Shown here: in pieces, positions 37,550 to 47,822 of the stretch
Layout of the letters: each line of letters opens with the position of its first letter
Position numbering within the stretch: the stretch's first letter is position 1
DNA from: Microbulbifer elongatus
GTDB lineage: Bacteria > Pseudomonadota > Gammaproteobacteria > Pseudomonadales > Cellvibrionaceae
DNA: 64,000 nt
Reading direction: 5' to 3'
Assembly (NCBI RefSeq): GCF_020524885.1
Contig: NZ_JAIVKJ010000001.1
Span: 186,001 to 250,000 of the forward strand
Notes under the pieces: generated by a model
Database searches by the model: none
The model's input: only the letters and a program-made list of their open reading frames with translations
What the model was told of the DNA's origin: nothing
Program-made: the position numbers and the translations under genes

Positions 37550-37851
37550 ACCAAGAGCGAATCTACAAAGTACTGCTGGGCCCGGTAATTTCCGAGAAAG
37601 CTGCTGTGCTGGCGGATGCCGCCAACCAGGTAGTGTTCAAGGTAACCACCGACGCTTCCAAAGCCGAAATCAAGGCCGCGGTAGAAAAGCTGTTCAATGT
37701 TTCTGTTGAGCAGGTTCGCACCGTGAACGTTAAAGGCAAAACCAAGCGCACCCGCTACGGCATGGGCGTGCGCAATGATTGGAAGAAAGCCTACGTTCGT
37801 CTGGCCGAAGGCAGCGACATTAACTTCGAAACTGCCGACGTTACGGCCTAA
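37546..37851 (+). CDS. rplW: 50S ribosomal protein L23
   Basis: Sits at the tunnel exit and docks trigger factor and the signal recognition particle. The 101-aa protein starts [19 protein letters not shown] and has [17 protein letters not shown]. It overlaps rplD by 4 bp, so translation is coupled; rplB follows after 17 bp. Confidence 0.97.
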   Translation: MNQERIYKVLLGPVISEKAAVLADAANQVVFKVTTDASKAEIKAAVEKLFNVSVEQVRTVNVKGKTKRTRYGMGVRNDWKKAYVRLAEGSDINFETADVTA

Positions 37852-37868
37852 GTAAGGGGAAAGTTGCA

Positions 37869-38693
37869 ATGGCTATTGTAAAAACTAAACCGACCTCTGC
37901 CGGCCGTCGTCACCTGGTAAAGGTTGTTAATTCCGACCTGCACAAAGGTGCGCCTTACGCTCCGCTGGTTGAGAAGAAATCCAAGTCCGGTGGTCGTAAC
38001 AACAACGGTCGCATTACCACCCGTCATATCGGTGGTGGTCACAAGCATCACTACCGCGTGGTGGACTTCAAGCGCAACAAGGATGGCATTCCTGCCACCG
38101 TTGAGCGTCTGGAGTACGATCCGAACCGCAGTGCACACATCGCGCTGGTTTGTTACGCCGATGGTGAGCGTCGCTACATTATTGCGCCGAAGCACCTGAA
38201 AGCTGGCGACAAGATCCAGTCTGGCGACGCTGCGCCGATCAAAGTGGGTAACACTTTGCCGCTGCGCAACATCCCGGTTGGTTCCGTGATTCATGGTATC
38301 GAGTTGAAGCCTGGTAAAGGCGCTCAGCTGGCCCGCTCTGCCGGTGCCTCTGTACAGCTGGTTGCTCGTGAAGGTCAGTACGCGACTATCCGTCTGCGTT
38401 CTGGCGAAATGCGTAAAGTTCTGTCTGAGTGCCGCGCCACCCTGGGTGAAGTGAGCAACTCCGAGCACAGCCTGCGCAAGCTGGGTAAAGCAGGTGCCAA
38501 ACGCTGGCGCGGTGTTCGTCCTACCGTTCGCGGTGTGGCGATGAACCCGGTAGACCACCCGCACGGTGGTGGTGAAGGTCGTACCTCTGGTGGTCGTCAC
38601 CCTGTGACGCCTTGGGGTGTTCCGACCAAGGGTAAGAAAACGCGTAAGAACAAGCGCACCGACAACATGATTGTACGTCGTCGCGGCAAATAA
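37869..38693 (+). CDS. rplB: 50S ribosomal protein L2
   Basis: Largest conserved large-subunit protein, needed for subunit joining and peptidyl transferase assembly. The 274-aa protein carries [20 protein letters not shown] and the C-terminal [14 protein letters not shown] with the essential histidine. Basic tail ends VRRRGK. Ribosome site AAGGGGAAAG. Confidence 0.98.
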   Translation: MAIVKTKPTSAGRRHLVKVVNSDLHKGAPYAPLVEKKSKSGGRNNNGRITTRHIGGGHKHHYRVVDFKRNKDGIPATVERLEYDPNRSAHIALVCYADGERRYIIAPKHLKAGDKIQSGDAAPIKVGNTLPLRNIPVGSVIHGIELKPGKGAQLARSAGASVQLVAREGQYATIRLRSGEMRKVLSECRATLGEVSNSEHSLRKLGKAGAKRWRGVRPTVRGVAMNPVDHPHGGGEGRTSGGRHPVTPWGVPTKGKKTRKNKRTDNMIVRRRGK

Positions 38694-38730
38694 GCCGCGC
38701 GATGTCTGAGCTGCTAGAGAGGAATCGACA

Positions 38731-39009
38731 GTGCCACGCTCATTAAAGAAAGGTCCCTTTATTGATCTTCATCTGATCAAGAAGGTGGAGGCGGCGATTG
38801 AAAAAAATGATCGTCGACCGATTAAAACCTGGTCCCGCCGTTCCATGGTTATGCCGGAAATGGTGGGCCTGACGATTGCCGTTCACAACGGTCGTCAACA
38901 CGTGCCCGTATTGGTCAACGAAGAAATGGTTGGTCACAAGCTGGGCGAATTCGCTGCTACCCGCACTTACCGTGGCCACGCCGCGGATAAGAAAGCGAAG
39001 AAGCGCTAA
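38731..39009 (+). CDS. rpsS: 30S ribosomal protein S19
   Basis: Small-subunit head protein that pairs with S13 near the A-site. The 92-aa protein starts at GTG 38731 (GAGAGGAATCGACA upstream) with [14 protein letters not shown] and contains [14 protein letters not shown] and [15 protein letters not shown]. Standard length. Confidence 0.97.
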   Translation: MPRSLKKGPFIDLHLIKKVEAAIEKNDRRPIKTWSRRSMVMPEMVGLTIAVHNGRQHVPVLVNEEMVGHKLGEFAATRTYRGHAADKKAKKR

Positions 39010-39024
39010 GCCGAGGTAATTAAG

Positions 39025-39357
39025 ATGGAAGTACAAGCAAAATTACGCGGTGCTCGTCTGTCGGCACAAAAGGCGCGTCTGGTAGCTGATCAGATTCGCG
39101 GCAAAGGTGTCGAGGAAGCCCTGGATATCCTGGCTTTCAGCCACAAGAAGGGTGCTGCGATCGTTAAGAAGATTCTGGAATCTGCCATCGCCAACGCCGA
39201 GCACAACGAAGGTGCTGACGTGGACGAGCTGAAGGTTTCCACCATCTTCGTGGATGAGGGTATGACCATGAAGCGCATTAAGCCGCGCGCCAAGGGTCGT
39301 GCTGATCGTATTCTTAAGCGTACTTGTCACATCACTGTGAAAGTAGCCGAGAAATAA
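39025..39357 (+). CDS. rplV: 50S ribosomal protein L22
   Basis: Forms the tunnel constriction with L4 through its extended beta-hairpin. The 110-aa protein starts [20 protein letters not shown] and ends with [24 protein letters not shown], where macrolide-resistance changes usually arise; nothing unusual is seen. 15 bp after rpsS. Confidence 0.97.
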   Translation: MEVQAKLRGARLSAQKARLVADQIRGKGVEEALDILAFSHKKGAAIVKKILESAIANAEHNEGADVDELKVSTIFVDEGMTMKRIKPRAKGRADRILKRTCHITVKVAEK

Positions 39358-39376
39358 GAGAGCAGGCGAGAAAACC

Positions 39377-40057
39377 ATGGGACAAAAAGTACATCCTACC
39401 GGCATTCGTCTGGGTATCGTTAAAAAGCATACCTCTGTTTGGTATGCCGGCAGCGACGAGTACGCAGACAAGCTGTACACGGATCTGAAAGTTCGCGAAT
39501 ACATTCGCAAGAAACTGGCCCACGCTTCTGTGAGCCGTATCGAGATTGAGCGTCCGGCAAACACCGCTCGTGTGACCATTCACACTGCGCGTCCGGGCAT
39601 CGTGATCGGTAAAAAAGGTGAAGACGTAGAGCGTCTGCGCAACGAGCTGACTTCCCAGATGGGTGTGCCCGTGCACATTGACATCGAAGAAGTACGCAAG
39701 CCTGATCTGGATGCCACTCTGGTAGCCCAGAACGTTGCTCAGCAGCTGGAGCGTCGCGTTATGTTCCGTCGTGCTATGAAGCGCGCCGTACAGAACGCCA
39801 TGCGCCAGGGCGCGGAAGGTATCAAGATTCAGGTTAGTGGTCGTCTTGGCGGTGCCGAGATTGCCCGTACCGAATGGTACCGTGAAGGCCGTGTGCCGCT
39901 GCACACTCTGCGTGCAAACATCGACTACGGCACTTATGAAGCCAGTACTACCTACGGCATCATCGGTGTGAAAGTTTGGATCTTCAAAGGCGAAGTCATC
40001 GGTGACGAAATCCCCGAAGAAAAGCCAGCGAAGACTCGCAAGAAAGCTGCTAAATAA
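39377..40057 (+). CDS. rpsC: 30S ribosomal protein S3
   Basis: Part of the mRNA entry site and helicase. The 226-aa protein has the KH domain motif [15 protein letters not shown] (about residues 74-88), then the C-terminal domain with [26 protein letters not shown]. Lys-rich tail [12 protein letters not shown]. 19 bp after rplV. Confidence 0.97.
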   Translation: MGQKVHPTGIRLGIVKKHTSVWYAGSDEYADKLYTDLKVREYIRKKLAHASVSRIEIERPANTARVTIHTARPGIVIGKKGEDVERLRNELTSQMGVPVHIDIEEVRKPDLDATLVAQNVAQQLERRVMFRRAMKRAVQNAMRQGAEGIKIQVSGRLGGAEIARTEWYREGRVPLHTLRANIDYGTYEASTTYGIIGVKVWIFKGEVIGDEIPEEKPAKTRKKAAK

Positions 40058-40068
40058 GGGGTGCGCAG

Positions 40069-40482
40069 ATGCTACAACCGAAGCGTACAAAATTCCGCAA
40101 GGTACAGAAGGGTCGCAACCGCGGTCTTTCCCAGCGCGGCTCTAAAGTGAGCTTTGGCGAGTTCGGCCTCAAGGCCATCGGTCGTGGACGCATTACTGCG
40201 CGTCAGATCGAAGCGGCTCGTCGCGCAATGACTCGTCACGTTAAACGTGGCGGTAAGATCTGGATTCGTGTGTTTCCGGACAAGCCCATTTCCAGTAAGC
40301 CCCTCGAAGTTCGAATGGGTAAAGGTAAGGGTAACGTAGAATACTGGGTAGCTCAGATCCAGCCGGGTAAAGTCCTCTATGAAATGGAAGGCGTATCCGA
40401 AGATCTGGCTCGCGAAGCTTTCGAGCTCGCCGCAGCCAAGCTGCCTGTAAAGACAACTTTCGTTAAGCGTTCGGTGATGTAA
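40069..40482 (+). CDS. rplP: 50S ribosomal protein L16
   Basis: Helps position tRNA in the A-site and is a late assembly protein. The 137-aa protein starts [19 protein letters not shown] and includes [19 protein letters not shown] and [14 protein letters not shown]; the arginine in the second block region is the known hydroxylation target in relatives. Its stop overlaps the rpmC ATG by one base. Confidence 0.97.
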   Translation: MLQPKRTKFRKVQKGRNRGLSQRGSKVSFGEFGLKAIGRGRITARQIEAARRAMTRHVKRGGKIWIRVFPDKPISSKPLEVRMGKGKGNVEYWVAQIQPGKVLYEMEGVSEDLAREAFELAAAKLPVKTTFVKRSVM

Positions 40483-40673
40483 TGAAGACTGCAGATCTAC
40501 GCTCAAAGTCAGTTGAGGAGCTGAACCAGGAACTGCTGAGCCAACTTGAAGCACAGTTCAAGCTGCGCATGCAGAAATCCACCGGTCAGCTGACTCAGAC
40601 TCATCTGCTGAAGCAGACTCGTCGCGACATTGCTCGCATTAAGACTGTGTTGACCGAGAAGGCAGGTAATTAA
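40482..40673 (+). CDS. rpmC: 50S ribosomal protein L29
   Basis: Small helical protein next to L23 at the tunnel exit. 63 aa, starting [19 protein letters not shown], with the [22 protein letters not shown] helix. One-base overlap with rplP and 2 bp before rpsQ, so the three are translated together. Confidence 0.96.
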   Translation: MKTADLRSKSVEELNQELLSQLEAQFKLRMQKSTGQLTQTHLLKQTRRDIARIKTVLTEKAGN

Positions 40674-40675
40674 TC

Positions 40676-40939
40676 ATGGCTGAAGCAAAACTGAAGCGTA
40701 CTCTGACCGGTAAGGTCGTGAGTGACAAGATGGATAAAACCATCACCGTTTTGATCGAGCGCCGTGTTAAGCACCCGATCTACGGCAAAATCGTGAGCAA
40801 GTCCACCAAGCTCAAGGCACACGACGAAAACAATGAGTGCGGCATCGGTGATGTCGTAACCATTGAGGAATCTCGTCCGCTGTCCAAGAGTAAGTCCTGG
40901 TCCTTGCAGACTATTGTAGAGCGTGCGGCGAAGGTTTAA
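40676..40939 (+). CDS. rpsQ: 30S ribosomal protein S17
   Basis: Primary 16S rRNA 5'-domain binder with an OB fold. The 87-aa protein has [23 protein letters not shown] and [22 protein letters not shown]. Last gene of the S10 set; a 49-bp gap leads into the spc genes with no obvious terminator, so read-through is expected. Confidence 0.97.
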   Translation: MAEAKLKRTLTGKVVSDKMDKTITVLIERRVKHPIYGKIVSKSTKLKAHDENNECGIGDVVTIEESRPLSKSKSWSLQTIVERAAKV

Positions 40940-40988
40940 TCCTGGCCCATTGACTGTGAAGACCTAAACAGGTTTTCGGAGAGGAACA

Positions 40989-41357
40989 ATGATTCAAGCA
41001 GAATCCTACTTAGAAGTAGCCGATAACAGTGGGGCTCGCCGTGTCATGTGCATCAAGGTGCTGGGCGGCTCCCACCGTCGCTACGCTGGCGTTGGCGACA
41101 TCATCAAGGTAACCGTTAAGGAAGCAATTCCTCGCGGTAAAGTGAAAAAGGGTCAGGTGATGAACGCGGTTGTGGTTCGCACCAAGAAAGGTGTGCGTCG
41201 CCCCGACGGCTCCCTGATCAAGTTTGACGATAACGCAGCGGTGTTGCTGAACCAGAACCTGGCTCCGGTCGGCACCCGTATTTTTGGCCCGGTAACTCGC
41301 GAGCTGCGCGGTGAGAAGTTCATGAAGATCATCTCACTGGCTCCCGAAGTTATCTAA
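40989..41357 (+). CDS. rplN: 50S ribosomal protein L14
   Basis: Contacts L19 and 16S rRNA in an intersubunit bridge and is the binding platform for the silencing factor RsfS. The 122-aa protein starts [17 protein letters not shown] and ends [23 protein letters not shown] precedes the ATG. First gene of the spc group. Confidence 0.97.
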   Translation: MIQAESYLEVADNSGARRVMCIKVLGGSHRRYAGVGDIIKVTVKEAIPRGKVKKGQVMNAVVVRTKKGVRRPDGSLIKFDDNAAVLLNQNLAPVGTRIFGPVTRELRGEKFMKIISLAPEVI

Positions 41358-41377
41358 GCCACGAGCGGAGAAGAGTT

Positions 41378-41695
41378 ATGCGCAAGATCAAGCGTGACGA
41401 CGAAGTGATCGTTATCGCCGGTCGCGACAAAGGCAAGCGTGGCACCGTACGTAAGGTGCTGAACGATGGCCGTCTGATCGTATCCGGTGTTCAGATGATC
41501 AAGAAACACCAAAAGCCGAACCCCCAGATGGGTGTTGCCGGTGGCATTGTTGAGAAAGAAGCTGCTATTCAGTCTTCCAACGTGGCCATCTTCAACCCGA
41601 GCACTCAAAAAGCTGACCGGGTAGGCTTCAAAGTATTGGAAGATGGCACTAAGATCCGCGTCTTCAAATCCAGCGGCGAAGCCGTTGACTCATAA
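41378..41695 (+). CDS. rplX: 50S ribosomal protein L24
   Basis: Assembly initiator near the tunnel exit with a KOW motif ([21 protein letters not shown], residues 8-28). 105 aa; starts [10 protein letters not shown]. The C-terminal block [19 protein letters not shown] is typical. 20 bp after rplN, 14 bp before rplE. Confidence 0.96.
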   Translation: MRKIKRDDEVIVIAGRDKGKRGTVRKVLNDGRLIVSGVQMIKKHQKPNPQMGVAGGIVEKEAAIQSSNVAIFNPSTQKADRVGFKVLEDGTKIRVFKSSGEAVDS

Positions 41696-41709
41696 GTCAG
41701 GTGGAAAAC

Positions 41710-42249
41710 ATGGCAAGGCTTAAAGAGCTCTATACCAAAGAACTCGCGTCCAAGCTGAAAGAAGAGCTGGGACTTGAGAACGTAATGTCCGTGCCGCGCA
41801 TCACCAAGATCACCATCAACATGGGTGTTGGTGAAGCCATTGGTGACAAGAAGGTACTGGAACACGCAGTCAGTGACATGACTGCGATCACTGGTCAAAA
41901 ACCCATCGTGACCAAAGCGCGCAAGTCTATTGCGGGCTTCAAGATCCGTGATGGCTGGCCGATCGGCTGTAAGGTAACTCTGCGCGGTGAGCGCATGTAT
42001 GAGTTCCTGGAGCGTCTGGTAGGCATCGCGATCCCGCGTATCCGCGACTTCCGTGGCATTAGCCCGAAGCAGTTCGACGGTCGTGGTAACTTCTCGATGG
42101 GTGTAACAGAACAAATTATCTTCCCGGAAATTGACTACGACAAAGTAGACAAGATCCGCGGTCTGGATATTTGTATCACTACTACAGCAGCTAACGACGA
42201 ACAAGGTCGCGCACTGCTGAAAGCATTCAACTTCCCTTTCAAGGGTTAA
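41710..42249 (+). CDS. rplE: 50S ribosomal protein L5
   Basis: Binds 5S rRNA and contacts P-site tRNA. From ATG 41710 it is 179 aa, the standard length ([20 protein letters not shown]); an in-frame GTG at 41701 would add three residues. AGGTGG is the ribosome site. Blocks [13 protein letters not shown] ([22 protein letters not shown]) and [15 protein letters not shown] are intact. In enterics S8 represses spc translation near this start. Confidence 0.97.
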   Translation: MARLKELYTKELASKLKEELGLENVMSVPRITKITINMGVGEAIGDKKVLEHAVSDMTAITGQKPIVTKARKSIAGFKIRDGWPIGCKVTLRGERMYEFLERLVGIAIPRIRDFRGISPKQFDGRGNFSMGVTEQIIFPEIDYDKVDKIRGLDICITTTAANDEQGRALLKAFNFPFKG

Positions 42250-42258
42250 GAGGATTCC

Positions 42259-42564
42259 ATGGCGAAGAAATCCATGATTGCGCGTGAGAACAAGCGCGCT
42301 CGAACCGCAGCTAAGTACGCTGAAAAGCGTCAAGAGCTGAAGGCGATCATCGCCAGTGCCAACGCTTCTGAAGAGGAGCGTTGGGAGGCTCAACTCAAGC
42401 TGCAACAACTGCCGCGCGATGCAAGCCCGGTACGTCAGCAACGTCGCTGTCGTATCACTGGTCGCCCCCACGCTGTCTACCGCAAATTCGGCCTGTGCCG
42501 TAACAAACTGCGTGAAGCAGCCATGCGTGGTGATGTCCCCGGCCTGGTTAAGTCCAGCTGGTAA
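42259..42564 (+). CDS. rpsN: 30S ribosomal protein S14 (zinc-free type)
   Basis: Late-binding head protein, 101 aa. The CxxC pairs of the zinc-binding type are absent and the protein has the longer form ([11 protein letters not shown] ... [39 protein letters not shown]), the usual C-minus version. 9 bp after rplE. Confidence 0.96.
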   Translation: MAKKSMIARENKRARTAAKYAEKRQELKAIIASANASEEERWEAQLKLQQLPRDASPVRQQRRCRITGRPHAVYRKFGLCRNKLREAAMRGDVPGLVKSSW

Positions 42565-42591
42565 TACGGCAGACTTGAGGAGTCTTAAGTA

Positions 42592-42984
42592 ATGAGTATG
42601 CAAGATCCGTTGGCAGATATGCTGACCCGCATCCGCAACGCCCTGGGCCGCGGTAAGGGCAGTGTTTCTATGCCTTCTTCCAAACTGAAAGTAGCCGTAG
42701 CCAACGTACTGAAAGACGAAGGTTACGTTACTGGTGTAGCGGTTAGCGAAGGTGCCAAGCCTGAGCTGACTATCGAACTGAAATACTTCCAGGGCAAGCC
42801 GGTAATTGCTGAGCTGGATCGGGTTTCCCGTCCAGGCCTGCGTAACTACGCAGGTAAGAAAGCATTGCCATCCGTTCGCGGCGGCCTGGGCATCGCTATC
42901 GTCTCCACCTCTCGTGGTGTGATGACTGATCGCGCGGCCCGTCAGGCTGGTGTCGGCGGCGAAGTGCTCTGCACCGTATTCTAA
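42592..42984 (+). CDS. rpsH: 30S ribosomal protein S8
   Basis: Central-domain assembly protein that represses spc operon translation in enterics. The 130-aa protein starts [17 protein letters not shown] and contains [37 protein letters not shown]. An in-frame ATG two codons later is possible. GAGGAG precedes the start. Confidence 0.97.
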   Translation: MSMQDPLADMLTRIRNALGRGKGSVSMPSSKLKVAVANVLKDEGYVTGVAVSEGAKPELTIELKYFQGKPVIAELDRVSRPGLRNYAGKKALPSVRGGLGIAIVSTSRGVMTDRAARQAGVGGEVLCTVF

Positions 42985-42996
42985 GCGGGGGTTAAT

Positions 42997-43530
42997 ATGT
43001 CTCGAGTAGCAAATAGTCCCGTAAGTATCCCCGCTGGCGTTTCCGTTGACCTGAAAGGTCAGGACATCGCTGTTAAAGGTGGTAATGGCAACCTGAACTT
43101 CAACATCCACTCCGACGTGGAAGTTAAGCAGGAAGAAAACCAGCTGACCTTTGCTGCACGCAATGGTTCCAAGCAGGCGCGTGCCCTCGCTGGCACCACC
43201 CGTGCGCTGGTTAACAATATGGTGGTCGGTGTCAGTCAGGGTTTCGAAAAGAAACTTCAGCTGAACGGTGTAGGTTACCGTGCGAAAGCATCTGGTAAGA
43301 CCGTTAACCTGACTCTCGGTTTCTCTCACCCGGTAGATTACGCACTGCCGGAAGGTGTGACTGCTGAAACCCCGAGCCAGACTGAAATCGTACTGAAGAG
43401 CAGCGATAAGCAGCTGTTAGGTCAAGTGGCCGCTGAGATCCGCGCATTCCGTCCGCCGGAGCCCTACAAAGGTAAGGGTGTCCGCTACGCCGAAGAGCGC
43501 GTGTATCGCAAAGAGGCCAAGAAGAAGTAA
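42997..43530 (+). CDS. rplF: 50S ribosomal protein L6
   Basis: Two-domain protein near the factor-binding site. 177 aa; starts [15 protein letters not shown] with [25 protein letters not shown] and the C-terminal [19 protein letters not shown] motif. 12 bp after rpsH. Confidence 0.97.
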   Translation: MSRVANSPVSIPAGVSVDLKGQDIAVKGGNGNLNFNIHSDVEVKQEENQLTFAARNGSKQARALAGTTRALVNNMVVGVSQGFEKKLQLNGVGYRAKASGKTVNLTLGFSHPVDYALPEGVTAETPSQTEIVLKSSDKQLLGQVAAEIRAFRPPEPYKGKGVRYAEERVYRKEAKKK

Positions 43531-43539
43531 GGCATAGAT

Positions 43540-43890
43540 ATGAACGTTAAGAAGCAATCTCGCTTGCGTCGTGCACGTCGTGCCCGCGCCAAGTTCCGTG
43601 AGCTGGGCGCCGTTCGCCTGACAGTGAACCGCACTCCCCGCCACATTTACGCACAGATCCTGTCTGCCGATGGCGACAAGGTATTGGCCGCTGCCTCTAC
43701 TCTGGACAAGGACCTGCGTGAAAGCAAAACCGGTAACGTCGACGCTGCAAAAGCTGTTGGCACCCTGATCGCTGAGCGTGCCAAGGCCGCCGGCGTTGAA
43801 GCGGTAGCCTTCGATCGCAGCGGTTTCAAATACCACGGCCGTGTTAAGGCCCTGGCAGACGCTGCCCGTGAAGCCGGTCTGAAATTCTAA
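43540..43890 (+). CDS. rplR: 50S ribosomal protein L18
   Basis: Binds 5S rRNA with L5 and L25. 116 aa; Arg-rich N-terminus ([20 protein letters not shown]) followed by the conserved [10 protein letters not shown] and [24 protein letters not shown]. 9 bp after rplF. Confidence 0.96.
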   Translation: MNVKKQSRLRRARRARAKFRELGAVRLTVNRTPRHIYAQILSADGDKVLAAASTLDKDLRESKTGNVDAAKAVGTLIAERAKAAGVEAVAFDRSGFKYHGRVKALADAAREAGLKF

Positions 43891-43900
43891 GGGTTGAGTT

Positions 43901-44410
43901 ATGGCTAGAGATAAAGTCGAGAAGAGCAACGACGAAGGCCTCCAGGAAAAACTGGTACAGGTCAATCGCGTTGCCAAAACCGTAAAAGGTGGTCGTATTT
44001 TCGCGTTCACCGCTCTGACCGTAGTTGGCGACGGCAATGGTCGCGTTGGCTTCGGTCGTGGTAAAGCGCGTGAAGTGCCGGTTGCCATCCAGAAGGCAAT
44101 GGAAGCTGCGCGTCGCAACATGATCCAGGTAGACCTGAACGGTGACACCATTCAGTACGCTACCAACGGTCGCCACGGCGGTTCCAAGGTATACATGCAG
44201 CCCGCTTCCCAGGGTACCGGTGTAATTGCCGGCGGTGCCATGCGCTCCGTACTGGAAATGGCTGGCGTCCACAACGTACTGGCTAAGTGCTACGGCTCTA
44301 CCAATCCGGTAAACGTCGTTCGCGCTACCTTCAGTGCGCTGGGCAAAATGAGCAGCCCGGAAGACGTAGCCGCCAAGCGTGGCAAGTCTGTGGAAGAAAT
44401 CCTGAACTGA
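43901..44410 (+). CDS. rpsE: 30S ribosomal protein S5
   Basis: Accuracy-related protein between S4 and S8. The 169-aa protein includes the S5 N-domain ([35 protein letters not shown], about residues 19-53) and the C-domain with [23 protein letters not shown]. Residues at spectinomycin-resistance positions (near KGGR) look wild-type. The 66-bp gap to rpmD holds no clear signal. Confidence 0.97.
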   Translation: MARDKVEKSNDEGLQEKLVQVNRVAKTVKGGRIFAFTALTVVGDGNGRVGFGRGKAREVPVAIQKAMEAARRNMIQVDLNGDTIQYATNGRHGGSKVYMQPASQGTGVIAGGAMRSVLEMAGVHNVLAKCYGSTNPVNVVRATFSALGKMSSPEDVAAKRGKSVEEILN

Positions 44411-44476
44411 TTCGGTTTGGGTCGCAGCAGCTCTGTCGCTGCGGCCCACTCTGAACTTGCTTTGAGTGAATGAGTC

Positions 44477-44662
44477 ATGGCTAAAAAGACCATCAAAGTA
44501 ACCCAGGTTAAAAGCATCAACGGTCGCCTGAAAAACCATCAGGCATGTGTTGCTGGACTGGGTCTGCGCCGCATTGGTCACACTGTGGAAGTGGAAGACA
44601 CTCCCTCTGTGCGCGGCATGATCAACAAAGTGAACTACCTCGTAAAAGTGGAGGAGGCGTAA
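44477..44662 (+). CDS. rpmD: 50S ribosomal protein L30
   Basis: Small late-assembly protein, 61 aa. Starts [13 protein letters not shown] and has [36 protein letters not shown]. It ends 1 bp before rplO; the GGAGG ribosome site of rplO lies inside its last codons. Confidence 0.95.
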   Translation: MAKKTIKVTQVKSINGRLKNHQACVAGLGLRRIGHTVEVEDTPSVRGMINKVNYLVKVEEA

Positions 44663-44663
44663 C

Positions 44664-45098
44664 ATGCGTTTGAATGAACTGTCTCCCGCTGAGGGTCACA
44701 AGCACAGCGCCAAGCGCGTTGGTCGCGGCATCGGTAGCGGTCTGGGTAAAACCGGTGGCCGTGGTCACAAGGGTCAAAAGTCCCGTTCCGGTGGTAGTGT
44801 TCGTCCGGGCTTCGAAGGCGGTCAGATGCCTTTGCAGAAGCGCCTGCCGAAGTACGGTTTCACCTCTCGCGTTGGCCGCTTTGTTGCGGAAGTGCGTCTG
44901 GCGGAGCTGGCCAAGGTAGAAGGTGACACTATTGATTTGGCAGCGCTGAAAAATGCCGATATTATCGGCGGCCACATTAAGCGCGCCAAAGTGTTCCTTT
45001 CCGGTGAGCTGACCAAAGCGGTTACCGTTAAAGGTCTGGGCGTTACCAAAGGTGCTAAAGCAGCCATCGAAGCTGCTGGCGGAAAAGTAGAAGACTAA
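44664..45098 (+). CDS. rplO: 50S ribosomal protein L15
   Basis: Organises late 50S assembly. The 144-aa protein has the glycine/basic N-terminal stretch ([26 protein letters not shown]) and [17 protein letters not shown], both standard. Followed after 12 bp by secY, so SecY synthesis is tied to ribosome genes. Confidence 0.97.
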   Translation: MRLNELSPAEGHKHSAKRVGRGIGSGLGKTGGRGHKGQKSRSGGSVRPGFEGGQMPLQKRLPKYGFTSRVGRFVAEVRLAELAKVEGDTIDLAALKNADIIGGHIKRAKVFLSGELTKAVTVKGLGVTKGAKAAIEAAGGKVED

Positions 45099-45110
45099 AT
45101 CGAGGCCCCA

Positions 45111-46457
45111 ATGGCACGACCAGGATCTGGTGTTAACTCCCTGGGTAACGGCAAGGGATTAGGCGAGCTTTGGGCTCGCCTTCGTTTTCTGTTTCTCGCG
45201 ATTCTTGTATATCGCATAGGGACTCATATTCCGGTGCCCGGTATTGATCCGGAAAAGCTGGCAAACCTGTTTAATCAGAACCAGGGAACCATCCTTGGCC
45301 TGTTTAACATGTTCTCCGGTGGCGCACTGGAGCGGATGAGTATTCTGGCCCTCGGTATCATGCCTTACATCTCCGCGTCCATCATCATGCAGTTGATGAC
45401 CGCGGTGACGCCTTCATTGGAGGCGTTGAAGAAGGAAGGTGATGCTGGGCGTCGCAAGATCAATCAGTACACCCGATATCTGACGGTGTTGCTGGCACTG
45501 ATCCAGGGCATCGGTATGACCTTCGGTCTCGCCGGTCAGAATCTCGCGTATTCCGCAGAGCCTGCATTCGGCTTCTACTTTGTGGCTGTAGTGTCACTGG
45601 TGACCGGTGCGGTGTTCATGATGTGGCTTGGAGAGCAGATCACCGAGCGTGGTGTCGGCAATGGTATTTCCATGCTGATCTTCGCCGGTATCGTTGCCGG
45701 GCTGCCCAGTGCTATTGGCCAGGCGTTCGAACAGGCGCGTCAGGGTGAGCTGCATATCCTGATGTTGCTGGCGATTGGCTTCGTGGCGATTGCTGTTGTG
45801 TATTTCGTAGTGGTTATGGAGCGCGGTCAACGCCGTATCACCATTAACCACGCGCGTCGCCAGGCGGGTCGCTACTCGCAGGCGCCGGCCGCACAGTCCA
45901 GCCATCTGCCGCTGAAGGTCAACATGGCCGGTGTTATTCCGGTGATCTTTGCCAGCAGTATCCTGCTGTTCCCTGCGACTCTGGCGCAGTGGTTCGGTCA
46001 GGGTGGTGAAGGTGTCGGTGCGCAGATCCTGCAGTGGATGGCGCTCCAGCTGGGCCCCGGTCAGCCGCTGAACATTATTCTGTTCGCACTGTTGATTGGC
46101 TTCTTCTGCTTCTTCTATACGGCGTTGATGTTCAACCCCAACGAAGTCGCAGACAACCTGAAAAAATCCGGTGCCTATGTGCCCGGTATCCGCCCCGGTG
46201 AGCAGACCGCGCGTTATATCGACAGCGTTCTGACTCGTCTGACTCTGGTGGGTGCCTGTTACATCGCATTGGTATCCCTGCTGCCGCAGTTCCTGGTGGT
46301 CGGGCTGAACATTCCCTTCTACCTGGGGGGTACTTCACTGCTGATCGTTGTGGTCGTGGTGATGGACTTCATGGCGCAAGTGCAGTCGCACCTGTTGTCC
46401 CACCAGTACGAAGGGTTGATGAAAAAGGCAAATCTGCAAAGCTACGGCCGCCGTTGA
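45111..46457 (+). CDS. secY: Preprotein translocase subunit SecY
   Basis: Channel subunit of the SecYEG translocon in the inner membrane. The 448-aa protein has about ten transmembrane helices, the plug helix region after TM1 ([11 protein letters not shown]...[32 protein letters not shown]) and the cytoplasmic loop [17 protein letters not shown] that binds SecA and ribosomes. ATG 45111 lies after ATCGAGGCCCCA. Works with secE at 18150; secG is outside the window. Confidence 0.97.
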   Translation: MARPGSGVNSLGNGKGLGELWARLRFLFLAILVYRIGTHIPVPGIDPEKLANLFNQNQGTILGLFNMFSGGALERMSILALGIMPYISASIIMQLMTAVTPSLEALKKEGDAGRRKINQYTRYLTVLLALIQGIGMTFGLAGQNLAYSAEPAFGFYFVAVVSLVTGAVFMMWLGEQITERGVGNGISMLIFAGIVAGLPSAIGQAFEQARQGELHILMLLAIGFVAIAVVYFVVVMERGQRRITINHARRQAGRYSQAPAAQSSHLPLKVNMAGVIPVIFASSILLFPATLAQWFGQGGEGVGAQILQWMALQLGPGQPLNIILFALLIGFFCFFYTALMFNPNEVADNLKKSGAYVPGIRPGEQTARYIDSVLTRLTLVGACYIALVSLLPQFLVVGLNIPFYLGGTSLLIVVVVVMDFMAQVQSHLLSHQYEGLMKKANLQSYGRR

Positions 46458-46496
46458 TCGGCAACCACAGCAGCAGGATTGAATTGAGGTAAGGTC

Positions 46497-46613
46497 ATGA
46501 AAGTACGCGCTTCTGTAAAAAAGATCTGCCGTAACTGCAAAATCGTACGTCGCAAAGGCGTTCTGCGGGTAATCTGCAGCGCCGAGCCGCGTCACAAGCA
46601 GCGGCAGGGCTAA
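46497..46613 (+). CDS. rpmJ: 50S ribosomal protein L36
   Basis: A 38-aa ribosomal protein, too short for most gene finders, read directly from ATG 46497: [17 protein letters not shown] ... RHKQRQG. It is the zinc-binding form: Cys11, Cys14, Cys27 and His33 make the ribbon. TGAGGTAAGG provides the ribosome site, 39 bp after secY. Its stop codon lies in a perfect hairpin (46612-46633). Confidence 0.95.
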   Translation: MKVRASVKKICRNCKIVRRKGVLRVICSAEPRHKQRQG

Positions 46614-46633
46614 TCGACGCTATTGCGTCGATT
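46612..46633 (+). terminator. Hairpin overlapping the rpmJ stop codon
   Basis: AATCGACGC-TATT-GCGTCGATT is a perfect 9-bp stem starting in the TAA stop of rpmJ. There is no U-run, so it may stabilise the 3' end of spc mRNA or pause polymerase instead of terminating. Confidence 0.45.
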
Positions 46634-46867
46634 GGTGACTCGCCAGGGAGGGTGGGTCAGGTGTTCGAATCATGGAATGGTCTGAATACCAAATGAAAGT
46701 GAAAAGATTTGCCTCTTTGCACAGCCCCGTGTAAAAAGGCGCTCCGCAAACCTTATGGTGTGCGGCGAAACTGAAGAGTCATGATTTCGCATGGCTCAAA
46801 GTTTCAAAAGGGGGCGTTGACTGTCGTCCGTTTTACCCTGGGTTTCGGCCTTGGGAGAGGCGGGCTA
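46634..46867. other. Non-coding part of the rpmJ-rpsM gap
   Basis: The gap between rpmJ and rpsM is 398 bp, longer than in enterics. This part contains no credible gene: the best frames are a 20-codon ATG frame at about 46672 and a 33-codon frame at 46782, neither with a recognisable product. A stem CCGCA-A-ACC / GGT-G-TGCGG (about 46747-46768) is visible. Confidence 0.5.
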
Positions 46868-46896
46868 TTGCAATTTGGTGTTTGAAAAGCTATTCT
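46868..46896 (+). promoter_or_regulatory. alpha operon promoter (rpsM-rpsK-rpsD-rpoA-rplQ)
   Basis: TTGCAA (46868-46873, 4/6) and TATTCT (46891-46896, 4/6) with a 17-bp spacer. The transcript would start about 110 nt before rpsM. Confidence 0.5.
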
Positions 46897-46991
46897 TGCG
46901 CGCCTTTTTGGTGGTGCTGGTGGCTTTTTATTCGCTGTCAGCGCCGAATTGAGAATTGAACCGCGCCATCACCAAAGTAGCGCTGGTTCAC

Positions 46992-47023
46992 AATACGTGG
47001 AGTATGCCTCTATGGCACGTATT
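46992..47023 (+). promoter_or_regulatory. Translational control hairpin over the rpsM start (possible S4 site)
   Basis: AATACGT (46992-46998) can pair with ACGTATT (47017-47023), enclosing the GGAG ribosome site and the ATG at 47012 in the loop. In enterics ribosomal S4 represses the alpha operon through a pseudoknot at this same place. The full pseudoknot was not reconstructed here. Confidence 0.45.
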
Positions 47024-47368
47024 GCTGGTGTAAACGTACCAGACCACAAGCACGCCGTGATCTCCCTGACCCATATCTATGGTGTCGGACGCACTACGGC
47101 CAAGTCTATTCTGGCAGCGGTAGGTATCGCTGAATCCACCAAACTTCGTGATCTGTCCGAAGACCAGATTGAAACCATCCGCGGTGAAGTTGCAAAACTG
47201 ACCGTTGAAGGTGATCTGCGTCGTGAAGTATCCATGAACATCAAACGTCTGATGGACCTGGGTTGCTTCCGCGGTCTGCGTCACCGTCGCAGCCTGCCGC
47301 TTCGCGGTCAGCGCACCAAGACTAACGCCCGTACCCGTAAGGGTCCGCGCAAGCCGATCCGTAAGTAA
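47012..47368 (+). CDS. rpsM: 30S ribosomal protein S13
   Basis: Head protein in the intersubunit bridge B1, touching P-site tRNA. From ATG 47012 it is 118 aa ([26 protein letters not shown] ... [10 protein letters not shown]), matching the family length; an upstream in-frame ATG at 46949 would add 21 unrelated residues. GGAG is 9 nt upstream. Confidence 0.97.
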   Translation: MARIAGVNVPDHKHAVISLTHIYGVGRTTAKSILAAVGIAESTKLRDLSEDQIETIRGEVAKLTVEGDLRREVSMNIKRLMDLGCFRGLRHRRSLPLRGQRTKTNARTRKGPRKPIRK

Positions 47369-47417
47369 TTACTTACGTCGCGCAAGTCTTCACAAGTACA
47401 GGATTTAGGATACAGGT

Positions 47418-47807
47418 ATGGCTAAGCCAAAAACTACTGTTCGCAAAAAGGTCAAAAAGACCGTTGTCGACGGTGTTGCCCACATCCACGCATCGTTCAA
47501 CAACACGATCGTGACGATCACTGACCGTCAGGGCAATACTCTGAGCTGGGCTACCGCTGGTGGCTCCGGTTTCCGCGGCTCTCGTAAGAGCACGCCTTTC
47601 GCAGCCCAGGTTGCCGCTGAGCGCGCAGGTACTGCCGCTCAGGAGTACGGCCTGAAAAACCTTGATGTCGAAGTTAAGGGCCCCGGCCCGGGTCGTGAAT
47701 CTGCCGTTCGCGCCCTGAACAACTGCGGCTACAAGATCACCAACATCACCGACGTGACGCCGATCCCGCATAACGGTTGTCGTCCGCCCAAGAAACGTCG
47801 CGTGTAA
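47418..47807 (+). CDS. rpsK: 30S ribosomal protein S11
   Basis: Platform protein near the mRNA exit. 129 aa with [19 protein letters not shown] and the C-terminal [23 protein letters not shown], whose Asn-Gly is the known isoaspartate site. 49 bp after rpsM. Confidence 0.97.
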   Translation: MAKPKTTVRKKVKKTVVDGVAHIHASFNNTIVTITDRQGNTLSWATAGGSGFRGSRKSTPFAAQVAAERAGTAAQEYGLKNLDVEVKGPGPGRESAVRALNNCGYKITNITDVTPIPHNGCRPPKKRRV

Positions 47808-47822
47808 GAGGGGGTTGACGAA

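Noticed and set aside
46782..46883. A 33-codon ATG frame in the rpmJ-rpsM gap
   Set aside because: No ribosome site and no recognisable product; it overlaps the predicted alpha promoter, so it is more likely chance.
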